Assembly (NCBI GenBank): GCA_005879315.1
Contig: VBLC01000055.1
Span: 1 to 64,000 of the forward strand
Length of the DNA stretch: 64,000 bases
Direction: 5' to 3'
Origin: Deltaproteobacteria bacterium
Lineage (GTDB): Bacteria; Myxococcota; Myxococcia; Myxococcales; 40CM-4-68-19
Shown: one piece after another, positions 49,627 through 60,096 of the stretch
Layout of the letters: every line of letters begins with the position of its first letter
How positions within the stretch are numbered: position 1 is the first letter of the stretch
The notes under the pieces: generated by a model
What the model saw: the letters and a program-made list of their open reading frames with translations, nothing else
Databases searched by the model: none
Told to the model about the DNA's origin: nothing
Translations under genes and position numbers: made by a program

Positions 49627-50399
49627 GCGACGACGTCCTCTTCGAAGTGCGCGAGCGGATCGGCTTCGTCACCTTCAACCGGCCGCAGGCGCGCAACGCC
49701 ATGACCTTTGCGATGTACGAGCGGCTGGGCGAGATCTGCACCAGCCTCGACCCCTCGGTGCAGGTTTTGGTCCTGCGCGGGGCGGGCGGCAAGGCCTTCG
49801 TCTCCGGGACCGACATCTCGCAATTCGAATCCGGCTTCGCCACCGCGCAGGACGGGCTCGAATACGAGGCGCGGATGGACCGCGTCTTCGACGCTATCGA
49901 AGACGTGAAGGTGCCGACCATCGCCGCCATCCAGGGCGCGTGCACCGGGGGCGGCGCGGGCATCGCCGCGGCCTGCGATCTGCGCTTCGGATCGCCCTCG
50001 GCCAGATTCGGCTTCCCCATCGCGCGCACCGTGGGCAACTGCCTCTCGATGCGCAACACCGCGCGGCTGGCGGCGATGATCGGCGTCGCCAAGACGAAAG
50101 AGCTCTTGCTCCTGGCGAAGCTCTTCGACGCGGAGGAGATGAAAGCGCTCGGGCTCCTCAGCGAAGTGGTCCCATCGGAGGAGGCGCTCCTTCCCCGCGT
50201 CGAGGAGGTGGCCCGGATGCTCCTCTTGCACGCGCCACTCACCATGCGCGCCAGCAAGACCGCCTTGAACCGGTACATCCGCCGTCTCAATCCCGGCGAA
50301 GGAGACGACTTGATCGCTCTCTGCTATACAAGCCGCGATTTCAAGGAGGGCGTCCGCGCCTTTCTCGAGAAGCGCAAGCCGCAATGGACCGGCAAATGA
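49623..50399 (+). CDS. Crotonase-fold protein (enoyl-CoA hydratase/isomerase family) without the hydratase Glu pair
   Basis: A 258-aa protein with N-R-P-Q-A-R-N-A-M and oxyanion segment F-V-S-G-T-D-I. Where hydratases have G-G-G-C-E-L and a second Glu, it reads T-G-G-G-A-G-I-A-A-A-C-D (Gly) and F-G-F-P-I-A-R (Ala). So the fold and CoA site are kept but the classical acid/base residues are missing. Other crotonases with such changes are isomerases, thioesterases or decarboxylases. Both ends are ATGA overlaps, so it is made in step with the CoA-transferase and aminotransferase. Confidence 0.83.
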   Translation: MSDDVLFEVRERIGFVTFNRPQARNAMTFAMYERLGEICTSLDPSVQVLVLRGAGGKAFVSGTDISQFESGFATAQDGLEYEARMDRVFDAIEDVKVPTIAAIQGACTGGGAGIAAACDLRFGSPSARFGFPIARTVGNCLSMRNTARLAAMIGVAKTKELLLLAKLFDAEEMKALGLLSEVVPSEEALLPRVEEVARMLLLHAPLTMRASKTALNRYIRRLNPGEGDDLIALCYTSRDFKEGVRAFLEKRKPQWTGK

Positions 50400-51529
50400 C
50401 CTTTCGCAGCGGGCGCCACTTCCTCCAGATCCCCGGCCCGACCAACGTGCCCGACCGGGTGCTGCGCGCGATCGATCGGCCCACCCTCGATCACCGCGGG
50501 CCCGACTTCGCGCAGCTGACCAAGGAGATCCTGCCGGGCCTGCAGCGCGTCTTCAACACCAAGGGCCCGGTGATCGTCTATCCCTCGTCCGGAACCGGCG
50601 CGTGGGAAGCGGCGCTGGTGAACACGCTGTCGCCGGGCGACCAGGTCCTGATGTGCGAGACCGGCCACTTCGCCACGCTGTGGAGGGAGATGGCCGAGCG
50701 GCTCGGCCTCTCCGTCGAGTTCATCGCCGGCGACTGGCGCCACGGCGCCGACCCGGCCGCGATCGAGGCGCGCCTCACCGCCGACAAGGAGCACCGCATC
50801 AGCGCAGTAGCGGTGGTCCACAACGAGACCTCGACCGGAGTGACCAGTCGCATCGCCGAGATCCGCACGGCCCTCGATCGCGCGCGCCACCCTGCCCTGC
50901 TCCTGGTCGACACCATCTCCTCGCTCGCCTGCATGGACTATCGCCATGACGAGTGGGGGGTCGACGTCACCGTCTGCGGATCGCAGAAGGGCCTGATGCT
51001 TCCGCCCGGCCTCGGCTTCAATGCGGTTTCGAAAAAGGCGCTGGCGCGCAATGGTTCACGCCGCTCCTATTGGGATTGGAAGCCGATCCTCCAATCGAAT
51101 GAGACGGGATACTATCCCTATACCCCTGCCACGAATCTCCTCTATGGCCTGCGCGAAGCGCTCGCCATGCTCTTCGAAGAGGGGCTGGAGGCCGTCTTCG
51201 TCCGTCACGCCCGGCACGCCGAGGCCACCCGCCGCGCCGTGCGCGCCTGGGGGCTGGAGCTTCTCTGCGCCGACGAGCGCGAGTTTTCCTCCTCGCTGAC
51301 GGCGATCCTTGCGCCCGACGCTGACCGCATCCGGCAGATCGCCTTGCAGCGCTTCGATCTCTCCCTCGGCGCGGGCCTGGGCAAGCTGTCGAATCGCGTC
51401 TTCCGCATCGGGCACCTCGGCTGGTTCAACGACGTCATGCTCTGCGGCACGCTCGCTGGCGTGGAGATGGCTTTGGGGCGCAAAGGCGGAGTGGCTGCAG
51501 CGATGGAGTGGCTGGCAAAAGGGGGATGA
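50396..51529 (+). CDS. Class V aminotransferase, serine(alanine)-glyoxylate type
   Basis: A 377-aa PLP enzyme from ATG 50396; longer frames are read-through. The N-terminus has I-P-G-P-T-N-V-P, characteristic of serine/alanine-glyoxylate aminotransferases. S-S-G-T-G-A-W-E binds the phosphate, and the PLP Lys is in C-G-S-Q-K-G-L-M-L-P-P-G. The N-E-T-S-T-G-V segment is also typical. The expected reaction converts glyoxylate to glycine using serine or alanine. Its stop abuts the MFS gene directly. The pairing with a formyl/oxalyl-type CoA-transferase suggests metabolism of C2 acids. Confidence 0.88.
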   Translation: MTFRSGRHFLQIPGPTNVPDRVLRAIDRPTLDHRGPDFAQLTKEILPGLQRVFNTKGPVIVYPSSGTGAWEAALVNTLSPGDQVLMCETGHFATLWREMAERLGLSVEFIAGDWRHGADPAAIEARLTADKEHRISAVAVVHNETSTGVTSRIAEIRTALDRARHPALLLVDTISSLACMDYRHDEWGVDVTVCGSQKGLMLPPGLGFNAVSKKALARNGSRRSYWDWKPILQSNETGYYPYTPATNLLYGLREALAMLFEEGLEAVFVRHARHAEATRRAVRAWGLELLCADEREFSSSLTAILAPDADRIRQIALQRFDLSLGAGLGKLSNRVFRIGHLGWFNDVMLCGTLAGVEMALGRKGGVAAAMEWLAKGG

Positions 51530-52783
51530 ATGAAAGTCCGCGCGACCGGGATTGTGCTGCTGCTGCTCTGTCTGATGTACGGCATCACGTACATCGACCG
51601 GGTCAACATCGCGACCGCCGCGGGCGCGATCCAGAAAGAGTTCGGTCTCAACAACGCCATGTACGGGCTGGCCTTCGGCGCCTTCGGCTGGGCGTACCTG
51701 GCGCTGCAGATCTCCGGCGGCTGGTTCGCCGATCGCTTCGGAGCCCGCAAGACGCTGACCATCTCCGGATTCATCTGGGCGGGCGCAACCATCCTCACCG
51801 GCGCGGTGTGGAACTTCTGGTCGCTCTTCGCCGCCCGCGTGCTGCTCGGTATCGGCGAAGGCGCCACCTTCCCCACCGCCACCCGCGCGATGGCCAACTG
51901 GACGGCCCCGGGCAAGCGCGGCTTCGCGCAGGGCATCACCCATTCCTTCGCCCGCTTCGGCAACGCCATGTCGCCGCCCCTGGTGGTCCTCTTGATGGGC
52001 GCTTTCGGTTGGCGCGGCTCCTTCGTCGCCCTCGGCCTGGTGAGCATCCTCTGGGTGATCGTCTGGGGCTTCTACTTCCGCGACGACCCGCGCGAGCACA
52101 AGAAGATCACGCCCGAGGAGGTCCAGTTCCTCCCCAACTTCCGCGGGCGCATCGAGCTCAAGGCGGAGCCCGTTCCCTGGGGACCCCTGGTGCGGCGCAT
52201 GGTGCCGGTGGTGATCGTCTACTTCTGCTACGGCTGGTCGCTCTGGCTCTACCTCAGCTGGCTGCCCCTCTTCTTCAACCACGGGTTCAAGCTGAACTTG
52301 AAGAACTCGGCGTTCTTCTCCGCCGGTGTCTTCCTCGCCGGGGTGGTCGGCGACACCGCCGGCGGCGTGATCAGCGACCGCCTCCTCCACAAGTACAAGA
52401 ACCTGCTCTGGGCGCGCAGCTATCTCGTCTTCGTCAGCCTGATGGGCTCCTTGGTGTTCCTCGTGCCGGTGGTGTTCATCCACAACCTGGTTGCCATCGC
52501 CATCCTGCTCAGCTTCGCCTTCTTCTTCCTCGAGCTCGCCATCGGCCCGATGTGGGCCATCCCCATGGACATCGCGCCGCATTACTCCGGCACCGCCAGC
52601 GGGATCATGAACTCGGGGTCGGCGTTGGCCGCCATCGTCTCGCCCTGGGTCTTCGGCGTGATCATCGACAAGACGGGCAACTGGACGCTGCCCTTCATCG
52701 GCTCGATCGCGCTGCTCGGTTTCGGAGCGCTCCTCTCGTTCACCATGCATCCGGAGAGAGCCCTCGCCGCCCAGCCGCGTTAG
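51530..52783 (+). CDS. MFS transporter, anion:cation symporter (ACS) type
   Basis: A 417-aa inner-membrane carrier with 12 predicted helices. The N-terminus has Y-G-I-T-Y-I-D-R-V-N-I-A, the ACS-family hallmark. The loop 2-3 motif is G-G-W-F-A-D-R-F-G-A-R-K, followed by R-V-L-L-G-I-G-E-G-A-T-F-P. ACS members import organic anions such as hexuronates, glucarate or phthalate. The position after a glyoxylate aminotransferase suggests a small hydroxy- or dicarboxylate. The start codon follows the previous stop with no gap, and 9 nt separate it from thrC. Confidence 0.88.
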   Translation: MKVRATGIVLLLLCLMYGITYIDRVNIATAAGAIQKEFGLNNAMYGLAFGAFGWAYLALQISGGWFADRFGARKTLTISGFIWAGATILTGAVWNFWSLFAARVLLGIGEGATFPTATRAMANWTAPGKRGFAQGITHSFARFGNAMSPPLVVLLMGAFGWRGSFVALGLVSILWVIVWGFYFRDDPREHKKITPEEVQFLPNFRGRIELKAEPVPWGPLVRRMVPVVIVYFCYGWSLWLYLSWLPLFFNHGFKLNLKNSAFFSAGVFLAGVVGDTAGGVISDRLLHKYKNLLWARSYLVFVSLMGSLVFLVPVVFIHNLVAIAILLSFAFFFLELAIGPMWAIPMDIAPHYSGTASGIMNSGSALAAIVSPWVFGVIIDKTGNWTLPFIGSIALLGFGALLSFTMHPERALAAQPR

Positions 52784-52792
52784 ATTCGCGGC

Positions 52793-54112
<1,320 letters not shown>

Positions 54113-54193
54113 AGCTCCGAAAGACCGGGCCCAGGTTCGGGCGCGTACTCGGGTGCGTGGACGTCGACGGCGACGGGTTCGGCCTACCTAACC

Positions 54194-55333
54194 TTAGTGT
54201 GGCTCATTGGCTTCGAGCACGCGCAGGGTGTTGAGCCCGAGGATCTTTTCCACCTGCTCGGGCGAGTATCCCCGCCGCCGCAGCTCGAGCGTGAGGAGCG
54301 GCAGCCTGGAGGCGTCCTCCATGCCGTCGGGAAGAAAAGGGATGCCGTCGTAGTCGCTGCCCAGGCAGACGTGATCGATGCCCGCCACCTTGACGATGTG
54401 ATCGATGTGGTCGGCGATGCGGGTGTACGAGACCCGCGGCAAGGAGCCGCGCGCGTCGTTGAACGCTCGCTCGCGCTGGTCGCGCGGCAGCTGATCGAGC
54501 TTCGCCCGCAAGGGCGCGGCAGCCCGGGCGAAGTCGTCGTCGAGAAATCCCGCCCAGTAATTGACGCAGACGGCGCCGCCGTTCTTCCCCACCGCCACGA
54601 GCTGCGCGTCGGTCAGGTTGCGGGGCACGTTCGCCAGCTGCCGCGCCGAGGAATGCGAGGCGATGACCGGCTTCTTCACGTAGCGGATGACATCCCAGAA
54701 GAGGGGATCCGAGACGTGCGAGAGATCGGCCAGCACGCCGAGCCGCTGCATCTCGTCGAGCGCGCGGCGGCCCAGCTCGGTCAGACCGAGCACCTGTCCC
54801 TCGTCTCCGGAAGATCCGCCCAGCGGATTTGAGTTGCTCCAGGTGATGGTCATGTACCGCACGCCGCGCTCGGCAAAGGCGCGCAGATGGGCCAGCTGCT
54901 CTTCGCCATCGCCGGGCAAGAGCGAATGTCCGCCCTCGACACCGAGAAGGGCGGACAGCACTCCGCGCGCGGCGTTGCTGCGCACCTCCGCTGCCGTGCG
55001 CGCCAGCGCGATGCTCTGTGGATTCGCCCGCGCCATCGCGGCGACCGCATCGATCTGCCGCAGGGATTCCTCGAACCACTTGTCCGCCTTGATCTGGTCC
55101 GGGTCGATCCAGATGGAGAAGAACTGGGCGTCGATCCCTCCCTCCTGCATGCGGGGAAGATCTTCGTGGCCGGCGGCGCGGCGCTTGGAGAGGTCGACGC
55201 CGCGATAGACGATCTCCTGCGTCACGTCGGAGTGCGTGTCGACGACGAGCGCGCGCTTGTGCAATTCCAGGTCGGCTGCCGGCGGCGCGTGCGCGCACCC
55301 GAGAAGGGCAAAGAAGATCGGAATCCGTCGCAT
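54194..55333 (-). CDS. M19 family membrane (renal-type) dipeptidase, lipoprotein
   Basis: 379 aa from ATG 55333. The N-terminus is a lipoprotein signal with L-L-G-C-A-H, so the mature protein is anchored at Cys12 in the envelope. Zinc ligands of the renal dipeptidase fold are seen: D-T-H-S-D (His, Asp), G-V-E-G-G-H (bridging Glu), L-S-H-V-S-D and A-S-H-S-S-A-R (His pair), and G-S-D-Y-D-G. It cleaves dipeptides, including D-amino-acid types. The upstream in-frame extension to 55558 overlaps the divergent mepA gene and is rejected. The 81-bp gap to thrC shows nothing notable. Confidence 0.9.
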   Translation of the reverse strand: MRRIPIFFALLGCAHAPPAADLELHKRALVVDTHSDVTQEIVYRGVDLSKRRAAGHEDLPRMQEGGIDAQFFSIWIDPDQIKADKWFEESLRQIDAVAAMARANPQSIALARTAAEVRSNAARGVLSALLGVEGGHSLLPGDGEEQLAHLRAFAERGVRYMTITWSNSNPLGGSSGDEGQVLGLTELGRRALDEMQRLGVLADLSHVSDPLFWDVIRYVKKPVIASHSSARQLANVPRNLTDAQLVAVGKNGGAVCVNYWAGFLDDDFARAAAPLRAKLDQLPRDQRERAFNDARGSLPRVSYTRIADHIDHIVKVAGIDHVCLGSDYDGIPFLPDGMEDASRLPLLTLELRRRGYSPEQVEKILGLNTLRVLEANEPH

Positions 55334-55460
55334 GCGCTCTCCTAACACGCGGCGATCCCGGCAGGTGCGCGTTTGCCTACCCCCTCGTAGTTCCTCGGTA
55401 AAGAGCGCACCCTCAAGATTGTCCCTTTGCTGCTGCCGGGTTGCGGCTATGCTGCGCTGA

Positions 55461-56540
55461 ATGCGCCACCTGCTCGTCGCAATCTTGTTCTTCGCCAGCG
55501 CGGCCCGCGCGCAAGAGATGCAGCCGGACGACTCGGTTTCCGATACCGATTCGGACACGGATTCTGACGAAGCCGAAGCGGAATCGGCCGAGCCCGTCGC
55601 GGCCCCGCCGGGCGTCCGCTATTCGAGCGACGTCTCCGACGACGAATTGCGCCGCCGGTGGGAAGAAGACCCGGAATCGCTGGGAAGCGTCTCGGTGGGG
55701 TTCGCCGATCAGGGACGGCTGATCAATGCGCTGCAGATGCCCGAGGGCGAAGCCTGGGTGCGCCAGCGGCCCGATCTTTCCTGGGGCGCGCAGGAGACCA
55801 TCGAGTCGCTCGCGACCGTCTTCCGCGCCGTGCGCGAGCAGTTTCCAGATTCGTCGCCGGCGCGCCTCAGCCAGATCAGCGCGCGCGAGGGCGGACATCT
55901 CAAGCCGCACCGCTCGCACCAGTCGGGCCGCGACGCGGACATCGGCCTCTTCTACAAGAAGGACTCGCTGTCGCGCGGCAGATCGCGCGAGAGGCTGATC
56001 GATCCCGAGCGCAACTGGGCGCTCTTGCGCGAATTGATCCTCGAGACCGACGTGCAGGTCATTCTCATCGACCGCAAGATCCAGCACGTGCTCCGCGCGC
56101 ACGCGCTCGCGGCCGGAGAGGATCGCGCCTGGATCGATCGCATCTTCTCCGGCAAGCACGGAGCCATCCTGCAGCATGCGCGGCGGCATCGCGATCACTT
56201 CCACGTCCGCTTCTTCGCGCCGCGATCGCAGGAGCTGGGCCGGCGCATCCAGCCGCTGCTCGCCTTGCGCCCCGAGCAGAACCTGGTCGCGCACAAGGTC
56301 AAGCACGGGCAGACGCTCGGGCACCTCGCGCGCGTCTATGGAGCGAACATCGCGGCCATCCGCAAGGTGAACCACATGCGCGGTTCGTTCTTGCGCATCG
56401 GACAGCAGCTGTTCATTCCGCTGCGCAAGCCCTGCACGCATTGTCCACTGCCGCCGCCTGTCCTGGTGCGGCCGCGCTGTCTGCCGAGCGAGCCGGCCGC
56501 CGCCGTCGTCAGCCTCTCCCTGGCGTCGGCCGCGCCGTAA
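55461..56540 (+). CDS. MepA-type murein endopeptidase with C-terminal LysM, copy 1
   Basis: A 359-aa periplasmic enzyme. It has a signal peptide (about 17 residues, A-A-R-A) and a very acidic Asp/Ser/Glu stretch (about 22-45). The M74/LAS-type zinc peptidase has H-R-S-H-Q-S-G-R-D-A-D-I-G and a C-terminal H-R-D-H-F-H-V-R-F. The LysM domain (about 275-320) begins H-K-V-K-H-G-Q-T-L-G. Penicillin-insensitive endopeptidases cut peptide cross-bridges in peptidoglycan. E. coli MepA has no LysM, so this is an extended form. It is divergent from the M19 dipeptidase across 127 bp, and the next gene is a paralogue. Confidence 0.87.
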   Translation: MRHLLVAILFFASAARAQEMQPDDSVSDTDSDTDSDEAEAESAEPVAAPPGVRYSSDVSDDELRRRWEEDPESLGSVSVGFADQGRLINALQMPEGEAWVRQRPDLSWGAQETIESLATVFRAVREQFPDSSPARLSQISAREGGHLKPHRSHQSGRDADIGLFYKKDSLSRGRSRERLIDPERNWALLRELILETDVQVILIDRKIQHVLRAHALAAGEDRAWIDRIFSGKHGAILQHARRHRDHFHVRFFAPRSQELGRRIQPLLALRPEQNLVAHKVKHGQTLGHLARVYGANIAAIRKVNHMRGSFLRIGQQLFIPLRKPCTHCPLPPPVLVRPRCLPSEPAAAVVSLSLASAAP

Positions 56541-56591
56541 CAACCACCTCCGCGCATTTTCGCGTCGGGCAGCGGCGGCTACGCTCGTGGC

Positions 56592-57527
56592 ATGCTGCTT
56601 CTTCTTTTGGCTGCGATCTACTCCAGCGACATCTCCGATCAGGAATTGCAGCTGCGCTGGGAAAAAGATCCCGCATCGCTGGGCAGCATCTCGCTCGGGT
56701 TCGTGGATCGCGGCCGCGTGATCAATGCCGTGCAGATGCCGGAAGGAGACGCGTGGATCTGCACGCGGCCCCATCTCTGCTGGGGCACGCAGGAAACCGT
56801 CGATGCCTTGACGGCAGCGTTCCGCGCAGTGCGGGCGCAGTTTCCCAAATCGTCGCCGGCGCGGCTCAGCCAGATCGGCAAGCGCGAAGGGGGTTGGCTT
56901 CCGCCGCACCGCTCGCACCAGGCGGGCCGCGACGCCGACATCGGCTTCTTCTGGAAGCGCGACGACAACGAGCCGCCGCCGGTGAGGCGCTCGGGATTCC
57001 TCGACGTGCCCCGCACCTGGGCGCTGATCCGGGCGCTGATCGCGGTCAGCGACGTGCAGGTCATCCTCGTCGACCGCGGCATCCAGAAGGTGTTGCGCAG
57101 GTACGCGCTGCGCCTCGGAGAGGATCCCGCCTGGGTCGAGCGCGTCTTCGGCGACCGAAAGCCGGCGCTGATCCAGCACGAGGAACACCACCGCGATCAC
57201 CTGCACGTGCGCTTCTACGCGCCGCGATCGCAGGAGATGGCGCTGCGCATCCAGCCGCTCTTGCCCCTGCGCCCGGAGCAAAACCTCGCGCTGCACAAGG
57301 TCAGGCGCGGCGAGACGCTCGGGCGAATCGCCCGGCTCTACCGCTCGGCGGCGGCCACCATCCGCCAGATCAATCATCTGCGCGGATCGTTCCTCGCGGC
57401 GGGGCAGCAGCTGCTCGTTCCGCTGCGCGGGGAGTGCGCGACCTGCGCCCTGCCGCCTCCGCTGGTCGTGCCGCCCCGCCTGCTCCCGCCTCCCACGGCG
57501 CACGTCGCCAGTCTGTCGACGCGCTAG
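56592..57527 (+). CDS. MepA-type murein endopeptidase with C-terminal LysM, copy 2 (tandem paralogue)
   Basis: A 311-aa paralogue of the gene 51 nt upstream, with the same order of motifs. These are S-D-I-S-D at the domain start, H-R-S-H-Q-A-G-R-D-A-D-I-G, H-R-D-H-L-H-V-R-F and a LysM beginning H-K-V-R-R-G-E-T-L-G. It lacks the acidic N-terminal stretch of copy 1 and has only a short hydrophobic leader. Both copies end in a Cys-x2-Cys and Pro-rich tail. Tandem duplication is clear. It converges on the TolB-TPR gene with a 7-bp gap. Confidence 0.87.
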   Translation: MLLLLLAAIYSSDISDQELQLRWEKDPASLGSISLGFVDRGRVINAVQMPEGDAWICTRPHLCWGTQETVDALTAAFRAVRAQFPKSSPARLSQIGKREGGWLPPHRSHQAGRDADIGFFWKRDDNEPPPVRRSGFLDVPRTWALIRALIAVSDVQVILVDRGIQKVLRRYALRLGEDPAWVERVFGDRKPALIQHEEHHRDHLHVRFYAPRSQEMALRIQPLLPLRPEQNLALHKVRRGETLGRIARLYRSAAATIRQINHLRGSFLAAGQQLLVPLRGECATCALPPPLVVPPRLLPPPTAHVASLSTR

Positions 57528-57534
57528 CCCCGGC

Positions 57535-59265
57535 TCAATCGACCGGAAGGTTGATCTTCTTGAGCAGCGCCCGGTAGCGGGGATCGCCCTTCACCTTGCG
57601 CAGCAGCGGATCGACCTTGAGGATGACGAGCCCCCCGTCGCGCTGCGTGCGGGCCCGCTCCAGCCACTCGAGAGCGCGAGCGGTTTCTCCGCGCCAGGCG
57701 TAGACCTGACCGATCTGATACGCGGCGCCGTGCGCGTCCTTTGCGATCAGCTCGTCTAGGACGCGCTGCGACTCCGCGGAATGCCCGAGATCGTGCTCGG
57801 CCAGTGCTGCGCCCGCGAGCTTGAAGACCTCGTTGGTCGACCGCGTGAAGATCTCTTTGGCGGCAGCCGGTTTTCCCTCGAGCAGGAAGGTAATTCCAAG
57901 CGCGTACGGCGTGAACGATTGGTTGGGACTGATCTCCAGCGATCGATTGTATGCCTCTCGCGCGAGATCGAGCTGGCCGCTCAACGACAAGAGGGCGCCC
58001 AGCGTAACCCAGAACCGGGCATTGAGCGGATCCAACTCGGTGGCCCGGCGCGCGGCCGCGATTCCCTCGGGGAAGCGTCCCAGCGCGCGACAGATGAGAT
58101 TGGCGTAGTTGTGGAGCGCGTCCGGATCGTCGGGCTTGAGCCGAAGCGCGCGCTCCAGGTCGGCGCGCGAACCCTCGAAGTCCCACTGGATGGGAACTCG
58201 CACGAACCCTCGGGCGAGATAGCCGTCGGGCAGCTCGGGCGCGAGCGCGATCGCCTTCTCCGCCGCCGCCACGGCGCGATCCTGGCCGGCGGCGATGGCG
58301 GCGACCGATTCCGCGCTGTCGGCCACCCAGAAAGTCGCGAGAGCCAGACCTGCCCAGGCCGGGGCGTAGTCCGGGTCAAGTGTCACGGCCTTCTCGAAGG
58401 CCTGCTTGGCGCGCCGGAAGTCTTCGACGTTGTTGCGATGATAGAACTGCCGGCCGAGGAGGTACTCGTTGAAGGCGTCGATGTTGACCGTACGCCGCTC
58501 CTTGGAAGTCGGCGGCTGCAAGAGCTTGAGCTTCAACGCCGCCACCACCGCCTGGGCGATCTCGTCCTGCACGGCGAAGACGTCGATCAGCCTGCGGTCG
58601 TAGGTCTCCGACCAGAGATGGTAGCCGTCGGCGGCGTTGACCAGCTGGGTGGTGATGCGGATCTGATCGCCGGCCTTGCGCACGCTGCCTTCGAGGACGG
58701 TGCTGACGTGCAGCTTCTGGGCGATGTCGCGCACGTCCTCGCTCTTGCCTTTGAAGGCGAAGGCCGAGGTCCGCGCCGCCACGCGCAGGCCGGGTACCTT
58801 GGCGAGGAGGTTGAGCAATTCCTCGGAGAGCCCGTCGGAGAAATACTCCTGCTCCTTGTCGGAGCTGAGGTTCACCAGCGGAAGGACGGCGATGGAAGGA
58901 GCCTGCTCTGCCGTCGCGGAAGTCTGCGGCGGCCGGCGGAGAAGGAAGTACCAGGCCAGCCCCGGCGCTGCGGCGAGCACGCCGATGGCTGCGATCAGCG
59001 CAAATGCAGGCGCCCCGCGCAGTTGCCCTGGCGCGGTGCGCTCGATGCGGCCGGCGTTGACGTCGAAGATCCAGGCCAGCCCCACCACGATGGGGAATCC
59101 GGCGGCAAGGCCGACCACCACGTAGGAGAGCACAGCGTCGGGCCAGTGCAGGCCGTGCATGAGCGGCTCGATGATCTGCAGCACCGCAAAGGCGGCGATG
59201 GCGTACCCCACCAGCGCGCGGAAGACGCGGCGGCGCTGCAGCTCGGCGAGAAACGACGGAAGCAA
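57535..59265 (-). CDS. Membrane protein with TolB-like domain and TPR repeats
   Basis: 576 aa from TTG 59265, chosen because GGAGG (complement of 59270-59274) sits just upstream and the sequence then begins L-P-S-F-L-A-E-L-Q-R-R-R-V-F-R. Three hydrophobic helices lie in the first ~110 residues. A TolB/FlgO-like domain (about 125-245) begins S-I-A-V-L-P-L-V-N-L-S-S-D and contains F-S-D-G-L-S-E-E-L. At least six TPR units follow to the C-terminus. Such proteins often accompany adenylate cyclases or act as scaffold-type regulators, but no cyclase domain is present here. It is divergent from the ABC importer operon across 60 bp. Confidence 0.83.
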   Translation of the reverse strand: MLPSFLAELQRRRVFRALVGYAIAAFAVLQIIEPLMHGLHWPDAVLSYVVVGLAAGFPIVVGLAWIFDVNAGRIERTAPGQLRGAPAFALIAAIGVLAAAPGLAWYFLLRRPPQTSATAEQAPSIAVLPLVNLSSDKEQEYFSDGLSEELLNLLAKVPGLRVAARTSAFAFKGKSEDVRDIAQKLHVSTVLEGSVRKAGDQIRITTQLVNAADGYHLWSETYDRRLIDVFAVQDEIAQAVVAALKLKLLQPPTSKERRTVNIDAFNEYLLGRQFYHRNNVEDFRRAKQAFEKAVTLDPDYAPAWAGLALATFWVADSAESVAAIAAGQDRAVAAAEKAIALAPELPDGYLARGFVRVPIQWDFEGSRADLERALRLKPDDPDALHNYANLICRALGRFPEGIAAARRATELDPLNARFWVTLGALLSLSGQLDLAREAYNRSLEISPNQSFTPYALGITFLLEGKPAAAKEIFTRSTNEVFKLAGAALAEHDLGHSAESQRVLDELIAKDAHGAAYQIGQVYAWRGETARALEWLERARTQRDGGLVILKVDPLLRKVKGDPRYRALLKKINLPVD

Positions 59266-59325
59266 GGCTCCTCCGGAGGAGAAGGTAGCACGCGCAGGAA
59301 CGGCGCCCGGCGATATGATGCCCGG

Positions 59326-60096
59326 ATGGCGCGCGAGGTGATCGCGGTCCGGGGTGTCGCCTGCGAATACGCGACGCCCCGCGGAAATGTGCCGGCGCTC
59401 GAGGCCATCGACCTGACCGTCGCCGAGGGCGAGTTCGTCGCCGTCGTCGGCCCCTCGGGATGCGGCAAATCGACGCTGCTCAAGATCCTCGCCGGCCTCT
59501 TGCCCACCACCCGCGGCGAGGTGCGGCTGCGCGACGTGCCGGTCACCGGCCCGCGGCGCGACATCGGCGTGGTCTTCCAGTCGCCGGTCCTCTTCCCCTG
59601 GAGGACGGTGCTCGACAACGTGCTCCTCCCCGTCGACGTGCAGCGCCTGGGCCGCGCCGCCAATCTCCGCCGCGCGCTCGATCTCCTCGCGCTGGTCGGG
59701 CTGAGCGGATTCGAGGAGCGCTACCCATGGGAGCTGTCGGGCGGCATGCAGCAGCGCGTCGCCATCACCCGCGCGCTCATCCACAATCCCGCCATGCTGC
59801 TGATGGACGAGCCCTTCGCCGCGCTCGACGCCATGACGCGCGAGAGCATGAATCTCGAGCTGCAGCGCATCTGGCTGGAGCGGCGCGAGACGGTGTTGTT
59901 CATCACCCATTCCATTCCCGAGGCTGTCTTTCTCGCCGACCGCGTCTTCGTCATGACCGCGCGGCCTGGGCGCATCCTCGAAGAGGTGGCGGTGCGCATC
60001 CCCCGGCCGCGCGCGCTGGAAGCGACCGCCGCCGCGGAATTCGGCGCGCTGGTCCAGCGCATCCGGGGACATTTCAGTCCGCGGGCGGGGTCATGA
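59326..60096 (+). CDS. NitT/TauT-type ABC transporter ATPase
   Basis: A 256-aa ATPase. Walker A is G-P-S-G-C-G-K-S-T, the Q-loop is F-Q-S-P-V-L-F-P-W, the signature is L-S-G-G-M-Q-Q-R, and Walker B is L-L-M-D-E-P-F-A-A-L-D. The Q-loop and F-A-A-L-D-A-M-T-R are typical of the nitrate/taurine/sulfonate importer group. The start is ATG 59326; earlier in-frame sequence overlaps the divergent gene. The stop overlaps the permease start by ATGA. Confidence 0.92.
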   Translation: MAREVIAVRGVACEYATPRGNVPALEAIDLTVAEGEFVAVVGPSGCGKSTLLKILAGLLPTTRGEVRLRDVPVTGPRRDIGVVFQSPVLFPWRTVLDNVLLPVDVQRLGRAANLRRALDLLALVGLSGFEERYPWELSGGMQQRVAITRALIHNPAMLLMDEPFAALDAMTRESMNLELQRIWLERRETVLFITHSIPEAVFLADRVFVMTARPGRILEEVAVRIPRPRALEATAAAEFGALVQRIRGHFSPRAGS

